A DNA stretch of 13,196 bases from Promicromonosporaceae bacterium (GTDB taxonomy: Bacteria; Actinomycetota; Actinomycetes; Actinomycetales; Cellulomonadaceae). The first letter of the stretch is position 1, and every line of letters begins with the position of its first letter. Under the pieces are notes generated by a model that was not told where the DNA came from, did not search any database, and was given only the letters and a program-made list of their open reading frames with translations. The position numbers and the translations under genes are program-made. Where the stretch lies: assembly GCA_009780755.1 (NCBI GenBank), contig WQZL01000055.1, forward strand, positions 1-13,196. The letters are read 5' to 3'. This document shows positions 1 to 7,170 of this stretch, piece by piece.

Positions 1-876
1 ACCCAATCCCGGGAGAACAAAAAGCTCCCCACCCTGCGTGGACGCACGGTCGTGAACCTCTTCTTCGAGGATTCCACCCGCACCCGCCTCTCCTTTGAAA
101 CCGCCGCCAAACGCCTCTCCGCCGACGTGATTAACTTCGGCGTCAAGGGATCATCGGCCTCCAAGGGTGAAAGTCTGAAAGACACCGCGCTCACCCTGCA
201 CGCAATGGGGGCCGACGCGGTAGTGATTCGCCACTGGGCCTCCGGCGCCCCCTACCAGCTCGCACACTCCGGCTGGCTGGACGCGGCGGTACTCAACGCC
301 GGCGACGGCACCCACGCCCACCCCACGCAGGCACTACTCGACGCCTTCACCCTGCGCCGCCACCTGGCCGACGGGGAAATGGGCGCCGACCTGGCCGGAC
401 GTCACGTCGTCATTGTCGGGGACGTGCTGCACTCCCGCGTCGCCCGCTCCAATGTGCGCCTGCTGCACACCCTTGGCGCCCACGTCACCCTCGTCGCCCC
501 ACCCACGCTGGTGCCCGTCGGCATAGCGACCTGGCCCTGCCAGGTTTCCTATGGCCTAGACGATGTGCTGGATGCTCAGGACGTGGACGCCGTGATGATG
601 CTGCGCGTGCAGCGCGAACGGATGAGCGGCTCCTCGACCGGCGCCTTCTTCCCCAGCCCGCTCGAATATTCGCGCCGCTACGGTCTCGATGCCCGTCGCC
701 TCGCCCGGCTGCCCGAACACGCCATCGTCATGCACCCCGGCCCCATGAATCGGGGCTTAGAGATCTCGGCCTACGCAGCCGACTCGCCCCGCTCCGTCAT
801 CGTGGAGCAGGTGGCAAACGGTGTCGCCGTGCGCATGGCCGCCCTATACCTATTGCTTGCCGGAGGAGAAGGATGA
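1..876 (+). CDS. pyrB: Aspartate carbamoyltransferase catalytic chain, 5' partial
   Basis: Condenses carbamoyl phosphate with L-aspartate to give N-carbamoyl-L-aspartate, the committed step of pyrimidine synthesis in the cytoplasm. The frame is open from base 1 (TQSRENKKLPTLRGRTVVN...), so the gene starts upstream. The GTG at 52 is inside the protein, not a start. 291 residues are visible against about 310 in the family, so some 20-30 N-terminal residues are missing. Visible motifs are the carbamoyl-phosphate loop STRTRLSFE, HPTQALLDAF, and the C-terminal HPGPMNRGLEI. The stop TGA (874-876) overlaps the pyrC ATG (ATGA), so the two genes are probably translationally coupled. A pyrR or other regulator would lie upstream and is not visible. 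Identity is secure from the motifs and neighbours. Confidence 0.97.
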   Translation, partial: TQSRENKKLPTLRGRTVVNLFFEDSTRTRLSFETAAKRLSADVINFGVKGSSASKGESLKDTALTLHAMGADAVVIRHWASGAPYQLAHSGWLDAAVLNAGDGTHAHPTQALLDAFTLRRHLADGEMGADLAGRHVVIVGDVLHSRVARSNVRLLHTLGAHVTLVAPPTLVPVGIATWPCQVSYGLDDVLDAQDVDAVMMLRVQRERMSGSSTGAFFPSPLEYSRRYGLDARRLARLPEHAIVMHPGPMNRGLEISAYAADSPRSVIVEQVANGVAVRMAALYLLLAGGEG

Positions 877-2177
877 CCACCTACCTGCTGAAAAACGCCC
901 GCCCGCTCGGTGGGGAGGCACAAGATGTGCTGCTGCGCGACGGACTGATCGCTGAAATCGGCGCCATCCCACCCCCCGATGACGCCACGATCATTGATGC
1001 CGCTGACCTGGTGCTGTTGCCCGGCCTGGTGGACCTGCACACGCATCTGCGAGAGCCAGGACGCGAGGATGCCGAAACCGTAGAAAGCGGCACCCGCGCC
1101 GCGGCAGCGGGTGGCTTCACCGCCGTGCACGCGATGGCGAACACCTCGCCGGTGGCCGATACCGCCGGGGTGGTCGAACAGGTGTGGCGCCTGGGAACCG
1201 AGGCCGGCCTAGTGGATGTGTTCCCCATCGGCGCCGTCACCGTGGGCCTAGATGGCGAACGCCTCGCCGAGCTGGGCGCGATGGCCGACTCCAAGGCCCG
1301 AGTCCGCGTCTTCTCCGATGACGGCAAATGCGTACACGATCCGGTACTCATGCGTCGGGCGTTGGAATACGTCAAGGCATTCGATGGGGTAATCGCTCAG
1401 CACGCCCAAGAGCCGCGTCTGACCGAAGGCGCCCAAATGAACGAGGGCATCGTTTCCGCCGAGATTGGCCTGACCGGCTGGCCCTCCGTGGCCGAGGAGG
1501 CGATTATCGCCCGCGACGTGCTGCTAGCCGAACACGTCGGTTCCCGCCTGCACGTCTGCCATCTAAGCACGCGCGGCTCCGTCGAAATCGTCCGCTGGGC
1601 CAAGACCCGCGGTATCAATGTCACCGCCGAGGTCACCCCCCACCATCTGGTCCTTACCGACGAGAACGCGCGCGGCTACAACCCCACCTTCAAGGTAAAT
1701 CCGCCGCTGCGCACCGCCGACGATGTGGCGGCCGTCCGCGAAGGCTTGGCCGATGGCACCATCGACATCGTGGCCACCGACCACGCCCCCCATGCCCTCG
1801 AAGACAAGGACTGCGAGTGGGCAACCGGAGCCTTCGGCATGACCGGCCTAGAAACCGCGCTTTCCGTAGTGCAACAGACGATGGTAGACACCGGCCGGAT
1901 GACCTGGGCCGACGTTGCCCGCGTCCTCTCTATCAACCCGGCCCGCATCGGTCGGGTCGATCACCTACATGGTCGCCCCATCGCTAAGGGAGAACCTGCC
2001 AACCTCACCTTGATCGATCCGAACGCCACCCGTCTCATTGACGGCACCACCCAGCAAACCGCCAGCGCCAACACCCCCTTCCAGGGGCAAACCCTGCCGG
2101 GCCGAGTTGTCGCCACCTTCCTGCGCGGTCGCCCCACCGTCCTAAACAGCCAAACCATCGAATCTGAGGAGAGTTAA
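873..2177 (+). CDS. pyrC: Dihydroorotase, class I
   Basis: Cyclises N-carbamoyl-aspartate to dihydroorotate; a cytoplasmic zinc amidohydrolase. At 434 aa it is full length. Metal and substrate motifs fall where class I enzymes have them: H56 and H58 with R60 in DLHTHLREPG, D149/D150 in FSDDGK, H177 in AQHAQE, H230 in HVCHLST, and D303 in ATDHAPH. The second half of the amidohydrolase barrel is complete, and a short beta-rich C-terminus follows (ANLTLIDPNATRLID). The start is fixed by a strong Shine-Dalgarno run GGAGGAGAAGG (862-872) directly before ATG 873, and the ATG overlaps the pyrB stop. It is followed after 2 nt by the carbamoyl-phosphate synthase fusion, as expected in a pyr operon. 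Nothing in the protein looks abnormal. Confidence 0.97.
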   Translation: MTTYLLKNARPLGGEAQDVLLRDGLIAEIGAIPPPDDATIIDAADLVLLPGLVDLHTHLREPGREDAETVESGTRAAAAGGFTAVHAMANTSPVADTAGVVEQVWRLGTEAGLVDVFPIGAVTVGLDGERLAELGAMADSKARVRVFSDDGKCVHDPVLMRRALEYVKAFDGVIAQHAQEPRLTEGAQMNEGIVSAEIGLTGWPSVAEEAIIARDVLLAEHVGSRLHVCHLSTRGSVEIVRWAKTRGINVTAEVTPHHLVLTDENARGYNPTFKVNPPLRTADDVAAVREGLADGTIDIVATDHAPHALEDKDCEWATGAFGMTGLETALSVVQQTMVDTGRMTWADVARVLSINPARIGRVDHLHGRPIAKGEPANLTLIDPNATRLIDGTTQQTASANTPFQGQTLPGRVVATFLRGRPTVLNSQTIESEES

Positions 2178-2179
2178 GA

Positions 2180-5100
2180 GTGAATACCCCTAAAGCCCTA
2201 CTTGTTCTCGAAGACGGCACCATCCTTGACGGCCTGGCCTACGGCGCCACCGGCTCGACGTTTGGCGTGCTTGCCGTAAACACCGGCATGACCGGCTACC
2301 AAGAAACGCTGAACGACCGCGCTAACCTCAGCCGCATTGTTGTGATGACCACCCCACATATCGGCAATACCGGGGTAAACGATGAGGACGTTGCACCGGG
2401 CAGCATGGTCGCCGCGGGCCTAGTGGTGCGCGATCCCGCCCGCCACGTCTCCAACTGGCGAGCCGCCCGTCCCCTCGACGCCGACCTGAGCGCCCAGGGT
2501 GTCGTCGGCATCGCCGAAATAGACACCCGGATGCTCACCCGCATCGCGCGAAACGCGGACGGCCCACTGAAGGCCGCTATCTTCTCCGGCGATGCCCTTT
2601 ACATCATCAACGGTAACGGCCTACCCCGCGAACGCACCGGAGACGAGCTAGTCTCCGCGCTACAGGAGTGGGAGCCGCAGGCGACTTGCGGGGCGGCGCA
2701 GCCCCCTGCGGACGAGTCATCTCGCGGAGTCCGTGTTCCGGGCACCCGTCGCACAGACCTCAAATCGGTGATGGTCATCGGCTCTGGCCCCATCGTCATC
2801 GGGCAGGCATGCGAATTCGACTACTCCGGCACCCAGGCGTGCCGCGTGCTAAGGGAGGAGGGCCTGCGGGTCATCCTGGTCAACTCCAACCCGGCCACCA
2901 TCATGACCGACCCAGAGTTCGCCGACGCCACCTACGTCGAGCCAATCACCACCGAGGTGCTGACCACCATCATCGCCAAGGAACGGCCCGATGCGCTGCT
3001 CGCCACCCTCGGCGGGCAGACGGCCCTCAACGCCGCCATCGCCTTGGATGAGGCCGGAGTGCTGGCCAAGTACAACGTCGAGCTGATCGGCGCGAATATT
3101 CCCGCCATCCAGCGCGGAGAGGATCGCGAAGCGTTCCGGGAGGTGGTGGCCCGCTGCGGCGCCGAAAGCGCCCGCTCGCACATCATTCACGACGTAGAGG
3201 CCGCCGTGGCCGCCGCCGCTGACCTGGGCTACCCGATGGTGGTGCGACCCTCCTTCACGATGGGCGGCCTTGGTTCTGGCTTGGCCTACGACGAGGAAGA
3301 TCTGCGCCGCATTGTCGGCCAGGGCCTGCACTACTCGCCAACCACCGAGGTACTCCTAGAGGAGTCCATTCTCGGCTGGAAGGAGTACGAGTTTGAGATG
3401 ATGCGCGACTCGGCCGACAACGTGATCGCCATCTGCTCTATCGAGAACGTAGACGCCGTGGGCGTGCACACCGGCGACTCCATCACCGTCGCCCCGGCGT
3501 TGACCTTGACCGACGCCGAATACCAGAAGTTGCGGGATATTTCGGTTGCCATCATCCGCGATGTGGGCATCGCGGCGGGCGGCTGTAACATCCAATTCGC
3601 CGTCGATCCGAAGACCGGCCGGGTCATCGTCATCGAAATGAACCCGCGCGTCTCGCGCTCCTCGGCCCTGGCCTCCAAGGCCACCGGCTACCCGATAGCC
3701 AAGATCGCCGCGAAGGTCGCCATCGGCTACACGCTGCCCGAAATAGTCAGCGACATTGCGCTGGCCGCCACGGCCCAAGACGAGCCGACCATCGACTACG
3801 TGGCGGCGAAGGTACCGCGCTTCGCGTTTGAGAAGTTCCCGGCCGCCGACGACACGCTGACCACCACCATGAAGTCCGTGGGTGAGGCGATGTCTCTGGG
3901 CCGAAACTTCACCGAGGCGCTTGGCAAGGCGCTGCGGTCGATTGACAAGCCTGGCGTCCAATTCCACTGGGATGGCGAGGCACCCTCGGGGGAGGCGTTG
4001 GAGTCGCTGTTGGTCGAGATTCGCCGCCCCACCGAGACTCGCCTGGTTGATGTGCAGCAGGCTCTGCGCGCCGGAGCCTCTGTGGAGCGCGTTTTCGAGG
4101 CCACCTGGATCGACCCGTGGTTCCTCGACCAAATCCAGCTGATGAACGAGATTGCCGCCGAGGTGGCCGCGGCAAAGAACCTGAGCGCCGACCTCCTGCG
4201 CCGGGCCAAGCGCCACGGTCTAAGCGACCGGCAGATCGCCTCCCTACGGAAGATGGGCGCCGCCGGGGAGGAGTCGGTGCGGGAGATTCGCCATGCCCTC
4301 GGGGTGCGCCCCGTGTTCAAGACGGTGGATACCTGCGCCGGATCGCGGCAAGCCAAGACGCCGTATCACTACTCGTCATACGACACCGAATGCGAGGTGG
4401 CGCCGCGCGAACGTGAGGCCGTGATTATTCTGGGTTCCGGTCCCAACCGCATCGGGCAGGGCATTGAGTTCGACTACTCCTGCGTACACGCCTCCTTGAC
4501 GCTCGATCAGTACGAGACCGTGATGATTAACTGCAACCCGGAGACCGTCTCTACCGACTACGACACCTCTGACCGCCTCTACTTTGAGCCGCTGACCTTC
4601 GAGGACGTGCTGGAGGTGTACCACACGGAGCTGGCGGCCGGGCCGATCAAGGGCATCATCGTCCAGCTCGGCGGGCAGACGCCGCTCTCGCTGGCCCGCC
4701 GACTAGCAGAGGCCGGTCTGCCCATCTTGGGCACCCCGCCCGAAGCCATTGACGCCGCCGAGGATCGCGGCATCTTCGGCCAGGTGCTGCTCGACGCGAA
4801 TCTGCCCGCCCCGGCCTTCGGTACCGCCCGCACGTTAGCCAAGGCCATCTCCGTGGCCGAAGGTATCGGCTACCCCGTGCTGGTACGCCCCTCCTACGTG
4901 CTGGGCGGGCGCGGCATGGAGATCGTCTACTCCCGCGAGCAGCTAACCGAGTACGTGGAGCGGGCGCTGGCCGCCGCCACCGAGACTGCCGCGGCATCGG
5001 GCACCATGCTCAAGGCGCCGCTGCTGATCGACCGCTTCCTCGACAACGGCATCGAGATCGATGTGGACGCCCTCTACGACGGCACCGAGCTGTTCCTCGG

Positions 5101-6094
5101 CGGCGTGATGGAACACATTGAGGCTGCGGGCATTCACTCGGGCGATTCGGCCTGTGTGCTGCCGCCCGTTTCGCTGTCCGCCGCCGAGATCGCCCGCATC
5201 CGCCGCTCTACGGAGGCCATTGCCCGCGGGGTAGGGGTAAAGGGTCTGCTGAACGTGCAGTATGCGCTGGTCAGCGACGTGCTGTATGTGCTGGAGGCCA
5301 ACCCGCGCGCCTCGCGCACGGTGCCCTTTGTCTCAAAGGCCACGGGTGTCTCGCTGGCAAAGGCCGCCGCCCGCCTCATGGTGGGGGAAACCATCGCCGA
5401 CCTGCGCGCCTCGGGCCTGCTGCCCGCAACCGGCGATGGCGGCGACCTCGACCTGGACGCGCCCATCGCGGTCAAGGAGGCGGTGCTGCCGTTCAAGCGC
5501 TTCCGTACCAGGGCGGGCAAGGCCGTAGATACGGTACTCGGCCCGGAGATGCGCTCCACCGGAGAGGTGATGGGTTTCGACCGGGACTTCCCGCACGCCT
5601 TCGCCAAGAGCCAGGCCGCCGCATTCGGGGGTCTGCCGAAGTCAGGCAAGGTGTTTGTCTCGGTGGCTGACCGCGACAAGCGGGCCATCGTTTTCCCGGT
5701 CAAGCGCCTTGTGGAGATGGGTTTTGAGGTGCTGGCAACGGGTGGCACCGCGCAGGTGTTGATGCGCCACGGTATCCCCGCCACCATCGTGCGGAAGCAC
5801 TCGCAGGGCACCGGGCCAAACGGTGAACCGACCATCGTTGACCTGATTACGGAGGGCAAGGTGGACATGGTGGTTAACTCGCCATCCGGCCAGGTGGCCA
5901 GGGCCGACGGCTACGAGATTCGCGCCGCCACCACCGCCGCCGACATTGCCATCCAAACCACGGTCGATCAGTTCATTGCCGCCGTGCAGGCCATCGAGGC
6001 CATCTTGGCCGACCCCTTCGAGGTGGAAAGCCTCCAAGAACACACCGCTGCCACTAACGCCCGCCTGGGCCGGGAGGTGAACATCAGTGGTTGA
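2180..6094 (+). CDS. carB: Carbamoyl-phosphate synthase: CarA N-domain fused to full CarB, glutaminase domain missing
   Basis: A single 1304-residue frame. Residues 1 to about 167 match the CarA N-terminal domain (ALLVLEDGTILDG, NTGMTGYQETLND, PHIGNTGVNDED, IAEIDTRMLTRI). Residues about 168-189 are a GC-rich junction. From R190 (RRTDLKSVMVIGSGPIVIG) an apparently complete CarB follows: first ATP-grasp half with VVRPSFTMGG and EMNPRVSRSS, oligomerisation region with DTCAGS, second ATP-grasp half with VLVRPSYVLGG and EANPRASRTV, then a C-terminal MGS-type allosteric domain with TGGT. The class I GATase domain of CarA, about 200 residues with its Cys-His-Glu triad, is absent, and no separate carB start codon exists at the junction. 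Family knowledge: CarB makes carbamoyl phosphate from bicarbonate, ATP and ammonia, which CarA normally supplies from glutamine. Inference: this protein would need free ammonia or a glutaminase in trans. GTG 2180 has GAGGAGAG at 2166-2173. A collapsed assembly is the main alternative. Confidence 0.93.
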   Translation: MNTPKALLVLEDGTILDGLAYGATGSTFGVLAVNTGMTGYQETLNDRANLSRIVVMTTPHIGNTGVNDEDVAPGSMVAAGLVVRDPARHVSNWRAARPLDADLSAQGVVGIAEIDTRMLTRIARNADGPLKAAIFSGDALYIINGNGLPRERTGDELVSALQEWEPQATCGAAQPPADESSRGVRVPGTRRTDLKSVMVIGSGPIVIGQACEFDYSGTQACRVLREEGLRVILVNSNPATIMTDPEFADATYVEPITTEVLTTIIAKERPDALLATLGGQTALNAAIALDEAGVLAKYNVELIGANIPAIQRGEDREAFREVVARCGAESARSHIIHDVEAAVAAAADLGYPMVVRPSFTMGGLGSGLAYDEEDLRRIVGQGLHYSPTTEVLLEESILGWKEYEFEMMRDSADNVIAICSIENVDAVGVHTGDSITVAPALTLTDAEYQKLRDISVAIIRDVGIAAGGCNIQFAVDPKTGRVIVIEMNPRVSRSSALASKATGYPIAKIAAKVAIGYTLPEIVSDIALAATAQDEPTIDYVAAKVPRFAFEKFPAADDTLTTTMKSVGEAMSLGRNFTEALGKALRSIDKPGVQFHWDGEAPSGEALESLLVEIRRPTETRLVDVQQALRAGASVERVFEATWIDPWFLDQIQLMNEIAAEVAAAKNLSADLLRRAKRHGLSDRQIASLRKMGAAGEESVREIRHALGVRPVFKTVDTCAGSRQAKTPYHYSSYDTECEVAPREREAVIILGSGPNRIGQGIEFDYSCVHASLTLDQYETVMINCNPETVSTDYDTSDRLYFEPLTFEDVLEVYHTELAAGPIKGIIVQLGGQTPLSLARRLAEAGLPILGTPPEAIDAAEDRGIFGQVLLDANLPAPAFGTARTLAKAISVAEGIGYPVLVRPSYVLGGRGMEIVYSREQLTEYVERALAAATETAAASGTMLKAPLLIDRFLDNGIEIDVDALYDGTELFLGGVMEHIEAAGIHSGDSACVLPPVSLSAAEIARIRRSTEAIARGVGVKGLLNVQYALVSDVLYVLEANPRASRTVPFVSKATGVSLAKAAARLMVGETIADLRASGLLPATGDGGDLDLDAPIAVKEAVLPFKRFRTRAGKAVDTVLGPEMRSTGEVMGFDRDFPHAFAKSQAAAFGGLPKSGKVFVSVADRDKRAIVFPVKRLVEMGFEVLATGGTAQVLMRHGIPATIVRKHSQGTGPNGEPTIVDLITEGKVDMVVNSPSGQVARADGYEIRAATTAADIAIQTTVDQFIAAVQAIEAILADPFEVESLQEHTAATNARLGREVNISG
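2675..2733. repeat. GC-rich imperfect palindrome at the CarA/CarB junction
   Basis: CCGCAG (2675-2680) pairs with CTGCGG (2706-2711), and GGGGC (2690-2694) pairs with GCCCC (2701-2705). The loop is GGCGCA and there is a 9-nt bulge on the 5' side. The following stretch GTCATCTCGCGGAGTCCG (2716-2733) loosely resembles the GTCATTCTGCGCGGAG repeat in pyrF. The segment is translated as residues 166-185 of the fusion protein and matches neither CarA nor CarB, so it marks the join where the glutaminase domain is missing. The relationship to the pyrF repeat is tentative. Confidence 0.5.
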
Positions 6095-7043
6095 GCAGTC
6101 CCCGGTGGTTGAACCTGTCGAAGCCACCCCTTTCGGTACCCGTCTCGCCGCCGCAATGGACACCTTCGGTCCCCTCTGCGTCGGCATTGACCCTCACCCC
6201 TCGCTGTTGGCGGCGTGGGGGCTACCCGACGACGTGATGGGGCTGCGGGAGTTCTCGCTTGGCGTCGTGGCGGCCCTGGGCGGGCACGTAGCCGCGTTGA
6301 AACCACAGGCGGCGTTCTATGAGCGGCACGGCTCGGCGGGCATCGCCGTGCTGGAGGAAACCCTGGCCGCCGCCCGCCGCGTCGGCACGCTGACCATCGT
6401 GGACGCCAAACGCGGCGACATTGGCTCGACGATGACCGGCTACGCCGAGGCATACCTGCGCGACGGCTCACCGCTGGCGGGCGACGCGCTGACCGTTTCG
6501 CCTTATCTGGGCTTCGGTTCGCTTCGCCCCGCCATCGACCTGGCCTTAGAAACAGGCCGCGGCCTATTTGTACTCTGCCTCACCTCCAACCCCGAGGGTG
6601 CATCGGTGCAACATGCGCACCCCTCTGGGTCCTGCGACTCGCTAACGCTCGCGCAGGATGACGTTCCCCCCGCGTCATTCTGCGCGGAGCGGAGCGGAGT
6701 CGCAGAACCTAGAACCGTCGCCGCCGCCATCGCCGTCCAGGCCACCGCCATCAATGAGGGCGCCGACCCGCTGGGTTCCATCGGCTTGGTTGTCGGCGCC
6801 ACCGTCGGGGAAGCGGCCACCAATACCGGCACCAACCTAGTGGAAGTTAACGGTCCGCTGCTGGCCCCCGGCGTCGGCGCGCAGGGTGCCGGTCCGGTCG
6901 AACTGGCCCAGGTTTTCGGCCCCGCCCGCCGAAACGTCCTGGCCTCTTCCTCCCGAGCCGTCCTGGCTGCCGGCCCCAGTCTGACCGCCTTGCGCGCTGC
7001 TGCCCAACAAGCCGCCATCGAAGCCCGCACCGCCCTGCGCTAA
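6087..7043 (+). CDS. pyrF: Orotidine 5'-phosphate decarboxylase with repeat-derived insertion
   Basis: Decarboxylates OMP to UMP, the last step of the pathway. It is of the long actinobacterial class. Visible motifs are GPLCVGIDPHP (28-38), KPQAAFYE (72-79), the catalytic DAKRGDIGSTM (106-116, K108), SPYLGFGSLRP (138-148), TSNPEGASVQ (166-175), GSIGLVVGAT (230-239) and APGVGAQG. GTG 6087 has GGGAGG at 6072-6077 and overlaps the upstream stop by 8 nt. At 318 aa it is longer than the roughly 275 aa of the M. tuberculosis enzyme as I recall it. Two segments explain the excess: residues 2-15, which include a palindromic repeat, and residues about 178-209, encoded by an inverted pair of another repeat. 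The insertion follows SNPEGASVQHAH, probably in a surface loop, so the enzyme may still be active. A shorter start at ATG 6156 is unlikely because it cuts the conserved FGTRLAAA segment. Confidence 0.95.
   Translation: MVEQSPVVEPVEATPFGTRLAAAMDTFGPLCVGIDPHPSLLAAWGLPDDVMGLREFSLGVVAALGGHVAALKPQAAFYERHGSAGIAVLEETLAAARRVGTLTIVDAKRGDIGSTMTGYAEAYLRDGSPLAGDALTVSPYLGFGSLRPAIDLALETGRGLFVLCLTSNPEGASVQHAHPSGSCDSLTLAQDDVPPASFCAERSGVAEPRTVAAAIAVQATAINEGADPLGSIGLVVGATVGEAATNTGTNLVEVNGPLLAPGVGAQGAGPVELAQVFGPARRNVLASSSRAVLAAGPSLTALRAAAQQAAIEARTALR
6104..6128. repeat. Short palindromic repeat read as VVEPVEAT
   Basis: The arms GGTGGTT (6104-6110) and AGCCACC (6122-6128) pair with one G-T wobble around the loop GAACCTGTCGA. 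It lies 17 nt inside pyrF and supplies part of an N-terminal extension before the conserved FGTRL segment. From memory, repeats of the form GGTTGAGCCTGTCGAAACC, read as VVEPVETT, are widespread in Propionibacteriaceae and related actinobacterial genomes. Only one copy is present in this window. Confidence 0.6.
6630..6707. repeat. Inverted pair of palindromic repeats inside pyrF
   Basis: The left unit has arms TCCTGCG (6630-6636) and CGCAGGA (6652-6658). The right unit has arms TTCTGCG (6678-6684) and CGCAGAA (6701-6707). The reverse complement of the left unit aligns over more than 30 nt with the right unit, beginning CGTCATCCTGCGCG against CGTCATTCTGCGCG and ending AGTCGCAG in both. The right unit contains three tandem CGGAG copies (6686-6699). 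The pair is translated in frame as pyrF residues 182-207. A third member of the family lies in coaBC. Confidence 0.75.
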
Positions 7044-7044
7044 A

Positions 7045-7164
7045 CGCGTTCTTCTCACCGACGCCGAGTCTGGTCAGCGCGCCTTCTATGAATCGCTCAA
7101 TCTCACCGAAGCTCACGATCACGACCCGCCGCTGCGTGCTTTTGTCCTAGTACGCGGTTCGTAA
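7045..7164 (+). pseudogene. C-terminal remnant of a GNAT-like acetyltransferase gene
   Basis: Immediately after the pyrF stop, 39 codons read RVLLTDAESGQRAFYESL then NLTEAHDHDPPLRAFVLVRGS before TAA 7162-7164. The GQRAFYESLNL segment resembles the conserved C-terminal part of GNAT-fold N-acetyltransferases (Q..A..FYE.LGF). There is no start codon in this frame, and upstream it runs out of frame through the end of pyrF with no recognisable homology. It is therefore a gene tail left by deletion or recombination, not an expressed gene. A tail of a VOC (glyoxalase-like) protein is a less likely alternative. Confidence 0.5.
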
Positions 7165-7170
7165 TGAGTC

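Noticed and set aside
52..54. GTG as the start of pyrB
   Set aside because: The frame is open upstream to base 1 with conserved pyrB sequence (KLPTLRGRTVVNLFFE), so this is an internal valine codon.
3356..4216. Long antisense open frame (286 codons) opposite carB, and similar ones opposite pyrC, carB, gmk and coaBC
   Set aside because: High-GC codon bias opens antisense frames. They lie opposite strongly conserved enzyme sequence and show no domain or ribosome site.
4489..4530. Two-residue shortening in CarB (ASLTLDQYETVM) relative to the usual loop
   Set aside because: Small loop variation between flanking conserved motifs; it does not suggest a frameshift or loss of function.
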